Shown here: in pieces, positions 16,236 to 26,026 of the stretch
How the letters are laid out: every line of letters starts with the position of its first letter
Position numbering within the stretch: the first letter of the stretch is position 1
From: Gammaproteobacteria bacterium
GTDB lineage: Bacteria > Pseudomonadota > Gammaproteobacteria > JAIEPX01
Direction of reading: 5' to 3'
Assembly: GCA_019748175.1 (NCBI GenBank)
Contig: JAIEPX010000003.1
Span: 124,001-188,000 of the forward strand
Length of the DNA: 64,000 bases
Program-made: the position numbers and the translations under genes
Notes under the pieces: generated by a model
What the model saw: the letters and a program-made list of their open reading frames with translations, nothing else
What the model was told of the DNA's origin: nothing
The model's database searches: none

Positions 16236-17417
16236 TTAATATTCCGCACTATGCTCTTCGTGTAAATCATCCTTATCAACTTCTTTTTCTATGGCATAAC
16301 AAGGGTTTTCATAGAAACGTGATTTACAATCTTTTAGGCTCGTTAAAACTGATTTTAACGCTTTTTCACTTTTCTTACCTTCCTTTTTTAATTCTTTATT
16401 GGCCTTACTGCCATTACCTAATTCAATTTTTTTCCGCAAGCCTTGCTCTTGTTGTTCAAGATGGGCGATTCTTTTAATTAGATGCTCATATTCTTGTTGA
16501 TGCACTTTAGTAATCTTAATAGCCGTTTGGCTTGGTTCGGGTATCTCAAGTCTGTCACTTCGGGCTCTTTTAGGCGGCGATTTCTTTTGATTTTGCTCTT
16601 CCTCTTCGCACACTAAATCAAGGGCCTTTACAAAATCAGGATTAAGCTCAGGACTCCAATTTTCGACAACTCTCTTTAAGTGCTCTTCTTGAAGCACTTC
16701 ATGAATAATTTTAAATTCATCCGATGTAAAATTACAAACCTGCAGGGCATGATTTAAAAATAACTCATCGACTTGTTTTGATGGATCTGTAAGGGCACTT
16801 AAATAATCCGCTTTAGTAAAAAATAATCCAGTGATATCAATGTCAGCCTTTATTAAAAAGGCTTGGTATTTCTCTACTGTTTCGAACCAACATGGCAAAG
16901 GGCTACCAGCATCGATCTTCAAAAATTTAGGATTGAATTTATCTCGTTTTACTTCCTTCAAATGACGAACCATAAAGTCTATAAAAATAGGTCTCTCATA
17001 AAGTCCTTTGGTGCAAATATGATCAAAAGTCATCTGAATAAATTTCGGATTTTCAGAATTAGAAATACAAATGATGGCAATATCTGTTTTAGATATATCT
17101 GGTTTTGTATTGAGGCCATTAGAGACATAATCAAATTTTTCAAATGTTTCTCGCAATAAGAGATCGGCTCCATGATCAAGTAAAATACCAAATGCCTCAT
17201 ATGATTCTTTTAACATTGCTTCAAATATCAATAGTCTGTGTTGTACTTCTTTCTTTTTAACTGATGCACTCGAGTAATAGCTGTAATCATAAGCGTAAAG
17301 TGTATCAATGTAGAAAGCATTAACAAAATCTGGTCTAAAACTTTGCTTAAACGAATCAATATTCCCAGCACCCAAATATTTAAATAATTGTTCTAATTCG
17401 AATTTCAATCTCTTCAT
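16236..17417 (-). CDS. Ankyrin-like/coiled-coil protein of unknown function
   Basis: 393 aa. Residues ~60-90 (HRLLIFEAMLKESYEAFGIL followed by LDHGADLLLRE) look like one ankyrin helix-loop-helix, and surrounding helices may be degenerate repeats. Residues ~270-290 are basic (KKSPPKRARSDRLEIPE), resembling a nuclear-localisation type cluster. Residues ~300-370 form a charged coiled coil (YEHLIKRIAHLEQQEQGLRK). No signal peptide. The mix of ankyrin-like helices, basic patch and coiled coil is common among secreted effectors of intracellular bacteria; function is unknown. The NUDIX gene lies 25 bases upstream on the same strand, so the two may be cotranscribed. Confidence 0.6.
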   Translation of the reverse strand: MKRLKFELEQLFKYLGAGNIDSFKQSFRPDFVNAFYIDTLYAYDYSYYSSASVKKKEVQHRLLIFEAMLKESYEAFGILLDHGADLLLRETFEKFDYVSNGLNTKPDISKTDIAIICISNSENPKFIQMTFDHICTKGLYERPIFIDFMVRHLKEVKRDKFNPKFLKIDAGSPLPCWFETVEKYQAFLIKADIDITGLFFTKADYLSALTDPSKQVDELFLNHALQVCNFTSDEFKIIHEVLQEEHLKRVVENWSPELNPDFVKALDLVCEEEEQNQKKSPPKRARSDRLEIPEPSQTAIKITKVHQQEYEHLIKRIAHLEQQEQGLRKKIELGNGSKANKELKKEGKKSEKALKSVLTSLKDCKSRFYENPCYAIEKEVDKDDLHEEHSAEY

Positions 17418-17442
17418 CCATTAAATAGAGAAAGTATGGTTT

Positions 17443-17910
17443 TTAATCGGCGTCCACCGGCTCTACCCAACCTACTTCATCATATTGAACATCCGCAACT
17501 GTATTTAAAACACATCGGCGTGAAACTTCTGTCATTTTATCAGGTAATTGATCAAAAGGAAAAAATTGGATTTCTGAACATTTATGAGGTTCATTATTCA
17601 CTAGATTACCCTCATATTTCATAACCTCAAAAATAACATACATCACTTCTTTAAAAGGTTCAGGCATATGCGCATGAATTAGCCCACGAAACTCTACGTC
17701 TTGTGTTAAACAAACAATTCCTAGCTCTTCTTCTGCTTCACGCACCACTCCCTGCACTAGCGTCTCACTCCCATCATGCTTTCCACCTGGCAATGCAAAA
17801 TAACCATCTTTGAAGCCAGTATTAGCACGCTTAGCCAATAACACTTGGTCTCCTTGACGAATTACTATCATTATCGCAACAGGAACTCTAAACCAATTTT
17901 TTACAACCAC
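17443..17910 (-). CDS. NUDIX hydrolase
   Basis: 155 aa. A perfect Nudix box is present: GKHDGSETLVQGVVREAEEE followed by LGIV fits Gx5Ex7REUxEExGU, preceded by GYFALPGG. NUDIX enzymes hydrolyse nucleoside diphosphates linked to another moiety, using Mg2+ held by the REUxEE glutamates. The opening FRVPVAIMIVIRQGDQVLLA and the KRANTGFKDG segment are like MutT/ADP-ribose pyrophosphatase-type members, but substrate is not predictable. It stands upstream of the ankyrin-like gene on the same strand. Confidence 0.92.
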   Translation of the reverse strand: MVVKNWFRVPVAIMIVIRQGDQVLLAKRANTGFKDGYFALPGGKHDGSETLVQGVVREAEEELGIVCLTQDVEFRGLIHAHMPEPFKEVMYVIFEVMKYEGNLVNNEPHKCSEIQFFPFDQLPDKMTEVSRRCVLNTVADVQYDEVGWVEPVDAD

Positions 17911-18024
17911 AATATTTAACCTTCACGTCAAGATAAATTCAGTAAATAATATCAGAATAATAGCTACTTTCACCTCTATCATACTAGTGTTTTGGAATCC
18001 CAGCTTATGCAGAAATCACCCACT

Positions 18025-18234
18025 TTATTTTAATACAAAAGATGATCTGCGTGTAGCTTTATCTGCGCTTCTATTTGCTCTTACCGGAATCAAAATAGGT
18101 TTAAAAATATTTTCTGAATTTGTTTTTGATAATATAATTACACGCCGACTAGGTTGTATTTGACTCATAATTTTCAGTTGAACACTTCTGATACAATGAA
18201 AAATAGATTTCTTTAACACATTCAAAATACTCAT
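18025..18234 (-). CDS. Small basic hypothetical protein
   Basis: 69 aa, rich in Arg/Lys/Ser (SQIQPSRRVIILSKTNSENI). No family recognised. I keep it because AAGGAGATGATCG precedes the ATG with ideal spacing, a ribosome binding site unlikely by chance, and no other gene occupies the segment. Could be a small DNA/RNA-binding or secreted peptide; nothing more can be said. Confidence 0.5.
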   Translation of the reverse strand: MSILNVLKKSIFHCIRSVQLKIMSQIQPSRRVIILSKTNSENIFKPILIPVRANRSADKATRRSSFVLK

Positions 18235-18274
18235 CGATCATCTCCTTAAAGTACAAAAACTAAATTAAAAAACA

Positions 18275-18646
18275 TTAAATCTTGGCCGTATGACATACCG
18301 CTTCGATATTATGTCCATCAGGATCTATCACAAAAGCGCCATAATAATGAGGATGAAAAATTTCTCGTATTCCCGGAGGGCCATTATCCTTTGCGCCTGC
18401 AGCAATAGCCTCTTTATAAAAGGCATCGACCGCACCAGTGTCATCCGCTGCAAAAGCAATATGCATTGGCTTTTGAGGAGATTCGCCTTCTTCAAGCCAT
18501 AATTCTGGTTTTCCATGCCTGCCTAAACCAGCCCAACCGCTGTGCTCCATAATAAGCACAATGCCCAAAGGGGCTAACACCTTAGCGTAGAACTCCTTGG
18601 ATCGCTCATAATTGCTCACTGCAAGTCCAATATGGTCAATAATCAT
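18275..18646 (-). CDS. VOC-family (glyoxalase/bleomycin resistance-like) protein
   Basis: About 123 aa from the chosen start (MIIDHIGLAVSNYERSKEFY). The start at 18646 is preferred over an upstream one at 18709 because AAGGAG lies just before it and because VOC proteins begin at this DHIGLAV strand. Two beta-alpha-beta-beta-beta modules are visible: YERSKEFYAKVLAPLGIVLI, then HIAFAADDTGAVDAFYKEAI, ending YGAFVIDPDGHNIEAVCH. Metal-binding positions (His in DHIGL, His in MHIAF, Glu in IEAVC) are kept. Family members handle glyoxalase, dioxygenase or antibiotic-binding reactions; substrate unknown. Confidence 0.88.
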   Translation of the reverse strand: MIIDHIGLAVSNYERSKEFYAKVLAPLGIVLIMEHSGWAGLGRHGKPELWLEEGESPQKPMHIAFAADDTGAVDAFYKEAIAAGAKDNGPPGIREIFHPHYYGAFVIDPDGHNIEAVCHTAKI

Positions 18647-18794
18647 TGCTATCTCCTTGTTGATACAACAAGGGACATTGTAGAGTACATAATGAGAACT
18701 TTCAAGCAAAATTTTTTGGCCGTCTACAAATCAGTGACAATTCTACGGATTAGGGCAACACTCAATGTCACTAGCTAGGCAGCAATTTTCATAA

Positions 18795-20549
18795 TTAATC
18801 TTGTTGATAATGCTGCCACAAATCATACACAGGGCCAGGTTTGCTGAGTAATTCTGAAACAGGACCGCTCGCAACAACTTCTCCGTGACTTAGCATAATA
18901 ATAGTATCGAACTTTGGAAGTAGATGCAGACGATGCAACGAGACAATGAGCGCCGATTCGGGAAATGTATCAATTATTCCCGACAGAATTGTTTTTTCTG
19001 TGGGCAAATCTACACTTGAGGTTGGCTCATCCATTAATATCAACGAACTATATCGAGCAGCAAATAAACCTCTTGCGAGTGCTAGACGTTGTTTTTGTCC
19101 CACTGAAAAATTGAGTCCTTTTTCGCGAATGTCTGTTTCAAGACCAAGTGGTAGTTTTTCGAGCACACTTGAAAAGCCCGCCAATTGAATGGCGCTGTGA
19201 ATTTCTTCAGGTTCTGTAGGAAGATCCATTGTAATATTGAATGCGATAGTATTTTCAAAAATCTCGGGATCTTGAGGAATTAATGTAGTTATAGCCTGCA
19301 AAGGCTCCAGTGTGTCGAATTCGATGCCATCGACTTTAAGTTTGACGTGCAGCGGCGTATAGAGTCCACACAAAAGATTTAGCAATGTACTTTTTCCGCC
19401 ACCACTCATTCCTATTAGTGCAATTTTTTCACCACGTGTAAATTTGAAATTTAGGTTCTCAAATATTTGTTCACGGCCATCATCTTCCACGTGATGATGA
19501 TATGCGAGATCTGTTATTTCTATAGTATGCCATTGTCGTGCAGCAGCTTCTCCTTGCGGAACATAAGCGTAATTTTCGATATCCTCAAGAATTGGATCCA
19601 CACTTTTTACATCCGTATCCATTTTGACGATATCACCGTAATGCATACTTAGTTCGAAAAACACAGCACCCAGTTCCCACTGGTATCGGAAAATCATCAC
19701 AACAACCCCGATCATTATCGTACTAGAAATACTGAGCTCATGAATAATATAACCGATCAAAATCACGGCTTGCGCAATCGCTAATAGAATACCAACAGTA
19801 AACCATTTCACTTCGTTTACAACTGCTTCTTTTTTAAAAATCGGCCAGATCGCCATTAATCGTTGGAATAGATTGGAATGAGTTAATTCACCCAACCGTA
19901 GTGTCAACACAGTTGTCATATTGCTAATGTAGTCGAACAATACTGCGCCCACATGATTTTCAATTTCATTTTCGCCATCATATAAAGGTATTAATTTACG
20001 ATCGAATAGTAGGATTGTTGTTAATAAAGTGACGGATAAAAATACGCTCATTAGCCCGACGGGTAATGAAATCCAGAGTAAAAATGCAATCGACGTGATA
20101 AACTTAACGATTGTTTCTATATAGACAAATTGATTTTCTGCGAAGCGATAGAGTGACATCGAGGCCCGATTAACTCGTGTAATTGTATTCCCAGAATGGT
20201 GATTTTGATGCCATTTGAGGGGCAGGCGAGTCATGTTCTGATACAAATCCAGACGAAAAGATTGCTGTAATTTTAGAGCCACTTTCCGCTCAAGAATTCT
20301 CGCGGGACCATGAAACATCCAAAATAATAGCAACACTACTACATTCAATGCCAACCACAATATTACTTCTTTAAGACGTTCAGGTTTGAAATGTTGTAAT
20401 ACATCGATAGCTTTTCCTAATGAATACGGACTTAAACTCAACACAGCTTGAGCGATAATAAATGCAAGGTAGTTGATGACGATGGCATAGCGCCAGCGCT
20501 TCCCATAATGCCAAACGGTGCGAACTAAACTTAAATACGGATTACTCAT
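18795..20549 (-). CDS. ABC exporter, fused permease and ATPase
   Basis: 584 aa half-transporter of the type IV exporter class. Residues ~20-310 hold about six membrane spans (for example AIVINYLAFIIAQAVLSLSP and VILWLALNVVVLLLFWMFHG). The nucleotide-binding domain follows with Walker A GMSGGGKSTLLNLL, signature SVGQKQRLALARG and Walker B SLILMDEPTSSVD, then the H-loop SLHRLHLLP. It should dimerise in the inner membrane. The signature motif is SVGQK rather than the canonical SGGQ, a mild variant. Substrate is not predictable; no partner gene adjoins it. Confidence 0.9.
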   Translation of the reverse strand: MSNPYLSLVRTVWHYGKRWRYAIVINYLAFIIAQAVLSLSPYSLGKAIDVLQHFKPERLKEVILWLALNVVVLLLFWMFHGPARILERKVALKLQQSFRLDLYQNMTRLPLKWHQNHHSGNTITRVNRASMSLYRFAENQFVYIETIVKFITSIAFLLWISLPVGLMSVFLSVTLLTTILLFDRKLIPLYDGENEIENHVGAVLFDYISNMTTVLTLRLGELTHSNLFQRLMAIWPIFKKEAVVNEVKWFTVGILLAIAQAVILIGYIIHELSISSTIMIGVVVMIFRYQWELGAVFFELSMHYGDIVKMDTDVKSVDPILEDIENYAYVPQGEAAARQWHTIEITDLAYHHHVEDDGREQIFENLNFKFTRGEKIALIGMSGGGKSTLLNLLCGLYTPLHVKLKVDGIEFDTLEPLQAITTLIPQDPEIFENTIAFNITMDLPTEPEEIHSAIQLAGFSSVLEKLPLGLETDIREKGLNFSVGQKQRLALARGLFAARYSSLILMDEPTSSVDLPTEKTILSGIIDTFPESALIVSLHRLHLLPKFDTIIMLSHGEVVASGPVSELLSKPGPVYDLWQHYQQD

Positions 20550-20699
20550 GGTTTTCTTCCGGGTGCAAAAAAGGGTTGAAAAATCTGGGTGAAGAACAAT
20601 AGTCAGCGAAAATCAGAACTTAATACACGATAGTGCTCGTCAAAATACTTGTGGATCCCGAACAATATCACTAAATTTCACAAAAATCAACAACTACTG

Positions 20700-23600
20700 T
20701 TAGAAACCTATTTTATAGCCCTCAATGACTAACTCTTTATCGAGCTTATCAATAGGATTTCGAATTTTTGCAAAAACTGGATCATCTGTATCTATATTTT
20801 TGATATGTATCAACTTATACCGATTTCCTTCGGCCCTAGCCAAAGCTATCTCACGCGCCGTCCAGTGGAAAGACTTCTTCGAAGTCGTAGTGGCCTTTAC
20901 TTCTATATATCGATGAACCGATTGCTCAAGCAAGCTAGGATCATCATGTTTATTTGGAGGCTTAATAATTGTAATGTCACGATCCTCATCTCTTTTTTCA
21001 TCTTTATTATGCCAAATCACGGTTATTTTAATTGTATCTGCACCTCGTGCTGCTGTAATCTCAAAACCATTTTTTCCATCGTCTATTTTACATCCAGGAT
21101 ATTTAGACAAATACTTGTCGCGAAGACCCAAATAAATTAGCTCCTCACCACACCGACCGATTCTATTTTTATCATGAGATGTTAATTGCGGTTTTTCTGA
21201 ACCTGAAAATAATCGGGGTGATTGTTGAGGGCTAGCTGCACCAAAACTACCAGATTCTTGAAGCGGATTAGGTTCAGTCGATGCACTTGCAGGCTCAGTA
21301 CTTGAATTATGACCTTGAGCTTGCAGTACCTCGTCTTTTAAAAGAGTCAAAGAAACTTTTGCCGGCGCGGGGGACTTCTTTTTCACGGTAAATTCTGCAT
21401 CGGGAATTTTACGCAACTTTGAAAAATCAAATCCCGCTGGACTAACAAGTTTTACAGAAGGAGTTTTATCCTGCCCACCTTGCTTTACTTTTTTCTTTTG
21501 TTTTGAATCTTGAGATGATAGGGGGGTTCCCGGCGGAGTATCCTTAGAACTGATTGTGCTGGGAGGAGTGTTAATCTCAAAAGACTCCTGAGAGGGTGAT
21601 CCTTCTTGAACAAATTCTTCATCGTGTGATCGACTGTCTTCATCGCTAGCTGCAATATCATCCTCTGGATGATGAGATGAATCATCGAGTTTCTTAGGTG
21701 CTGAGTAAGAATCATCTGCTTGAATGACAGGAATAGGTTGTTCAAATGGTGGCGCTACTGGAAGCATCATTTTAAGAACTTTTTTCTGTAACTTATCAAA
21801 TGGTATTAACAACAGTTCTTGCGATTTTTGTATGGTGTCATTTGAAAGTCCTAAATAGGTTCCTAATACCTTACAAAACTCAGCAACACGCTTATAATGT
21901 CGCCATTGACGTTTATAGTAGAATTTTCTGTTCTCAAGATGAATCTGGAGCGATTCATCTGTTTCATTTTGATCAGTGTATTTGCATATTATGCTCTCAA
22001 CTTTATAAAAATCGAGTTTCATGAAAGCTTCTGCTATGCTGGTCCAGAGTGGACCAAATTTTTTATCACCTCTGTGCCTACCTTCTAGATAAACCAGGAT
22101 ACCCATAATAGTCCATTGCGAAACCTGAGACAGAGGCTTAAAGAACAAAGCGTGAGTCTCATCTTCTCTTATAGGTTTATTTTTCCCGAAATATAGTTCA
22201 TGTTTATTTTCAGAAAATATTGAAATACCAAATAACATAGCAACCGCTTCCATTTCTTCATCAGAAAAACCTGGATAATGCTTAAGCCAACATACTGAAA
22301 ACGGAGCGGAGCGACCTTTTACAGAAAAACATTTGATCTCCGCCTTACTTTTCAATTCATTTTTTTGGGTAGGAAATCGAATATTTAATAATTTGAGTTG
22401 ATTTACCTCATACGGTTGGAGCCTTTTTTCTAACAATAAAAGCTGCCGCCAAATAACACTCAGGCAACTTATTTCTATATCCAACGATTTTTCAAGGCTT
22501 GTTAATAATGTTAAACATTGCCTGAAATTTAACTCATAAATTACGCCAAAATGACGCAATAAATCATCATTTAACTTTACTTCATCACTAACAACAATAA
22601 TAGCGTTATCGAATTGAGCCAAAGTTTTAAATTCTTTGGAGAATAATTTATTGGCGGGCCTCGGGATGCCATCTTCCCCCAGCAAACAATTATGGGTGGT
22701 AAAAATAAATTGAATATAAGGATATGTAATGTCATAGCACGTCTTGCTCATTTGATAGCTCATAGAACGACCATTATTTATAATATGCCAATGTTGAATA
22801 GTTCGTTCTAAAAATATAGGGAGCGCGGCTTTATGTTCTACTAAAAACATCATCGGGGAATAAACTAGATTTTGAATAGTTTGATTAGAATGAACCTGGG
22901 TTGTTGCTTGCCCTGACGATTGTAAGTGTCGCAAATATAAATTAAACTTCCATACACGACTTCCAATTTCAGTGACCTTTACATCCTCTTGTACAAAAAT
23001 AATGTCACAATTCACGCAAATTTTAGCAAAAAATTTCCCCCACCTTTCGCATATATTGTTATCATTCACATTTATTTTTGCAGAATCATAATATGACTCG
23101 TTGACAAAAACATTTGCATCTAACACTAAATCTTCTAATTTTATCACTGGACTAAAGCAGTCAGGAAGGTAGCATTGCCATGGCTCAACCAGTTTTCTAG
23201 TCTGTGTTAAAACTTTTAATTTCTTTAGCTTCTCGAAGTCACTGGACGTTAGTAGATTTTCACAGAACAACCCAAATATAAATCGTGTATAAGCGATTAT
23301 ATCTTTTGCTGTAATTCCATTATTTTCAACGAGCTTTAACACATGTTTTTTAAATAGTTTTATAGGCGTTGCTTCTTGGACATCTAACGTGGACAGCCAA
23401 CTCACCATTTGTCGATTCAGCTTTACCAGAAGTTCTGGGTGAATAAAACACAGTTGTCCAATACCCGGATACTGATCACAGCCTTCCTCACGTTTAAAAT
23501 ATGTTAACTCCGGAGTCGAAACCCCATTAGTATGAGTCAATAAAAACTCAGCTTTTCTTAATTGGCTTTGATCGAATTCTTTTTGATTTTTATAAATGAA

Positions 23601-25181
23601 AGAAATAATTCTAAAATGAAGATCAATAGAATTAGATTCCTTGCAATGCTGACTTAACAATGGGAGCAAAGTCTTATATTGTATTACTTCCACATTAAAA
23701 AATTTTAATTTTTGTTGAGAGCCTAACTTTGACTCTATTAATTCTTTACCAGCGACACCTGGATTGAGCTCTGGAAATTCATCGTAAAATTTTGTTTCAT
23801 CAATCAGCGCTTGAGATGGTAATAATACACTTCGAGGTCTTTTACCTGGAATAAAGGCAATACTCATCGATGCATTTATATACGCTGCCTTGAATTCATT
23901 AATGCAAATTTCGGAAGAGAATTTGAGCTCAGAAGTCCCCATGACATTGAGAACTTGCAAACGAAATTCTTCGCTCGCAGATAACTCTGAAATCCATATG
24001 AATTGATATCGGGCAATTAATTTTACTAGGAACATATTCCATTTGTTATCAATTACGATTGCTCGAGGAGGATCTAATAAAAAATCTGCATTGACTAAAA
24101 ATGGTAATCCAGATAACACTTGAGTCGGTAAATAACAATAAATACGTGCATTATTAATAGTAACAAGCTTTCCTTGATTAACTCTCGCTGCAAAAGTCAA
24201 TTCAATATCATCGGCATTTTTCAGTCTATCGGGGCACGCTTGAACACTCATCATTTTAAGCTCTTCTTTTAGCGCGGACTCTATTTTTTGAGCCCACGTT
24301 TTTATTAACCATGTGCTATTTTTTGAGGCATCAGAAGAATGTTTTATATCATGAATCCCATTTTGACTTTTAGTTAAAACAATATATTCACTGTTAACAT
24401 CAGCTGTTTTTCCACCTAATATACTTTGCCTTGCTATAGTGACCTTATGAACATTCCTAAGAAACAAAAGCATTTGTGTATTATCTTTGATAAAATTCAA
24501 AGATTCCGTTATATCTATACCAGGTGCTATTTTAAACAGGAAATTGACTTGATCATTTAACATAACGCTACGAAGTTCTTCAGGTAAAAATTCTGCTTCT
24601 GTCCATATCGGCATAACCTGCCAAGGATAGAGTTTATTTCCGGGCCACTTAGCATGTTCCCTTGAATTACTATCGAATCTAAATCGATACCCTCTTGAGA
24701 AAATAACAACATAAGTGGCGAATGTAAAAACTGCTTTAAACCCAACTCCCTTGAAACCTATTTTTTTACTGTCTTTGCTCTTACTGATTTCTTCCTTCTC
24801 AACCTCCGCTTGTGCGGTGTCTTCTTCATCACTATCTTGCGATTGATCTTGATCAGCATAGCTTGCTATTTTTTTAACATTTTTTCTTGAAAAGTGCTTC
24901 CCATCATGTGAGAAGAGTAGATATTGTTGGTTATCTATTTTAATGAGTTGAAATTGCACATGAATCTTCTTTTCGTCTTCTGATGAATCATCCGCATTTT
25001 GTAATAGTTCATATACAAACTTATTACCACCTGTGAAACCCGTTGTGATATCACGTTCCAATACATTAGCAGAAAGATTGCTAAAGCCATTGTACGTATA
25101 CCCCGCAAGAATTTTCTCTATGTGACGCTGCTCTTTTGTTTTTCCTTGATTGTTTCCCTCTTGAGCAGATTTGTCTTCCAT
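20700..25181 (-). CDS. Sacsin/GHKL-type ATPase with C-terminal DUF3883 domain
   Basis: 1493 aa. The N-terminus is an Hsp90/sacsin-like GHKL ATPase: N-box FVYELLQNADDSS at 55-67 (E-x-x-x-N-A-D-D), SHDGKHFS at 91-98, and glycine box KIGFKGVGFKAVFTFA at 140-155. An acidic insert (about 110-135) separates the latter two. A ~900-residue helical middle is followed by a Ser/Pro-rich disordered segment (~1180-1330) and a DUF3883-type domain (1336-1493) with GRCGEELIYLGLRDKYLSKY and YIEVKATT, which looks like a PD-(D/E)XK nuclease core ending in E-V-K. Comparable ATPase-plus-DUF3883 proteins occur in bacteria, some near restriction loci, and in plants. Role could be genome defence or a secreted effector. 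It starts 237 bases from the divergent Rab-like gene. Confidence 0.75.
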   Translation of the reverse strand: MEDKSAQEGNNQGKTKEQRHIEKILAGYTYNGFSNLSANVLERDITTGFTGGNKFVYELLQNADDSSEDEKKIHVQFQLIKIDNQQYLLFSHDGKHFSRKNVKKIASYADQDQSQDSDEEDTAQAEVEKEEISKSKDSKKIGFKGVGFKAVFTFATYVVIFSRGYRFRFDSNSREHAKWPGNKLYPWQVMPIWTEAEFLPEELRSVMLNDQVNFLFKIAPGIDITESLNFIKDNTQMLLFLRNVHKVTIARQSILGGKTADVNSEYIVLTKSQNGIHDIKHSSDASKNSTWLIKTWAQKIESALKEELKMMSVQACPDRLKNADDIELTFAARVNQGKLVTINNARIYCYLPTQVLSGLPFLVNADFLLDPPRAIVIDNKWNMFLVKLIARYQFIWISELSASEEFRLQVLNVMGTSELKFSSEICINEFKAAYINASMSIAFIPGKRPRSVLLPSQALIDETKFYDEFPELNPGVAGKELIESKLGSQQKLKFFNVEVIQYKTLLPLLSQHCKESNSIDLHFRIISFIYKNQKEFDQSQLRKAEFLLTHTNGVSTPELTYFKREEGCDQYPGIGQLCFIHPELLVKLNRQMVSWLSTLDVQEATPIKLFKKHVLKLVENNGITAKDIIAYTRFIFGLFCENLLTSSDFEKLKKLKVLTQTRKLVEPWQCYLPDCFSPVIKLEDLVLDANVFVNESYYDSAKINVNDNNICERWGKFFAKICVNCDIIFVQEDVKVTEIGSRVWKFNLYLRHLQSSGQATTQVHSNQTIQNLVYSPMMFLVEHKAALPIFLERTIQHWHIINNGRSMSYQMSKTCYDITYPYIQFIFTTHNCLLGEDGIPRPANKLFSKEFKTLAQFDNAIIVVSDEVKLNDDLLRHFGVIYELNFRQCLTLLTSLEKSLDIEISCLSVIWRQLLLLEKRLQPYEVNQLKLLNIRFPTQKNELKSKAEIKCFSVKGRSAPFSVCWLKHYPGFSDEEMEAVAMLFGISIFSENKHELYFGKNKPIREDETHALFFKPLSQVSQWTIMGILVYLEGRHRGDKKFGPLWTSIAEAFMKLDFYKVESIICKYTDQNETDESLQIHLENRKFYYKRQWRHYKRVAEFCKVLGTYLGLSNDTIQKSQELLLIPFDKLQKKVLKMMLPVAPPFEQPIPVIQADDSYSAPKKLDDSSHHPEDDIAASDEDSRSHDEEFVQEGSPSQESFEINTPPSTISSKDTPPGTPLSSQDSKQKKKVKQGGQDKTPSVKLVSPAGFDFSKLRKIPDAEFTVKKKSPAPAKVSLTLLKDEVLQAQGHNSSTEPASASTEPNPLQESGSFGAASPQQSPRLFSGSEKPQLTSHDKNRIGRCGEELIYLGLRDKYLSKYPGCKIDDGKNGFEITAARGADTIKITVIWHNKDEKRDEDRDITIIKPPNKHDDPSLLEQSVHRYIEVKATTTSKKSFHWTAREIALARAEGNRYKLIHIKNIDTDDPVFAKIRNPIDKLDKELVIEGYKIGF

Positions 25182-25418
25182 GTTTTCTCCTTAATATCTA
25201 ATATTGTGAGCTAATAATAATGGTAGACTAATCTCAACACTATTTCATGTCAACTTTCAACCACGATTAGCAACAACATGCACTGGTTCCTGCTTAACCA
25301 GGGGCGTTGGAAATTAATTGAGTAGGGATCTACTGAAAAATATAATTACCAATCTTTGATTTACAAAATGAAGTTTATTCCTTACACTCCCACATAAAAT
25401 CGACTAAGGAGTTTCACC

Positions 25419-26015
25419 ATGGAAGATCGTAAGGAAACCAATCATTTTGTACGAGCTATTCTATTTGGAGATGAAACCTCTGAGAAATCAAATATTCTTC
25501 GCTGTATAAAAAATCAAAAGCCTGCAAGTGTTGTTGCCTCTTCTAGTGAAGACAGAATCCAATATAACGTTCAATTTAGAGAAAACCGTTCTGTTAAATT
25601 GGATCTCTTGAACCACAAACAAGATCGAACACATTCTAGTTACCCTCTACGAGGTATTCAAATTATCATCGTTGTATTTAGCTATAAAGATCTCTCATCC
25701 CTCAATAATCTAAAATCATGGATAAACGAAGTAGATCGTTTTTCTAGAGAAAATATTCCCAAGATAATAATTGGGAATTGCTTTTCGCATAATGACACAA
25801 TTGTGCAAGAAGAGGATGTCAAGAAAATTATTGAAGACTTAAGCTGTCCTTTCGCTCGAGTTAAAGAGAATGATATTGAGTCGGTTCAAAATGCCCTTTT
25901 TCTCGCATTAGATCAATTACCTTCTCTTCAAAATAAAGCACCTCTCGAACTAACACAAACTCAAGCCGATCCAAATGATGAACACCCTCATCGTTTTAAT
26001 TGTACCATGCTCTAA
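25419..26015 (+). CDS. Rab-like small-GTPase-fold protein with C-terminal CaaX box
   Basis: 198 aa. Central residues 73-120 (SSYPLRGIQIIIVVFSYKDL, SSLNNLKSWINEVDRFSREN, IPKIIIGN) align closely with the Rab1-type YYRGA...VVYDVTD...SFNNVKQWLxEIDRYAxENV...LLVGN block. Nucleotide motifs are degenerate: P-loop GDETSEKS at 17-24 has Glu where the second Gly should be, DxxG is DLLN at 62-65, and NKxD is replaced by NCFS at 120-123. The chain ends in C195-T-M-L, a CaaX-type tetrapeptide with Leu at X, which in eukaryotes favours geranylgeranylation. AAGGAG precedes the ATG with ideal spacing. A host-acquired Rab mimic that is lipidated in the host cell and may not bind GTP is the best reading (inferred). 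Confidence 0.8.
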   Translation: MEDRKETNHFVRAILFGDETSEKSNILRCIKNQKPASVVASSSEDRIQYNVQFRENRSVKLDLLNHKQDRTHSSYPLRGIQIIIVVFSYKDLSSLNNLKSWINEVDRFSRENIPKIIIGNCFSHNDTIVQEEDVKKIIEDLSCPFARVKENDIESVQNALFLALDQLPSLQNKAPLELTQTQADPNDEHPHRFNCTML

Positions 26016-26026
26016 TTAAGTCTATT

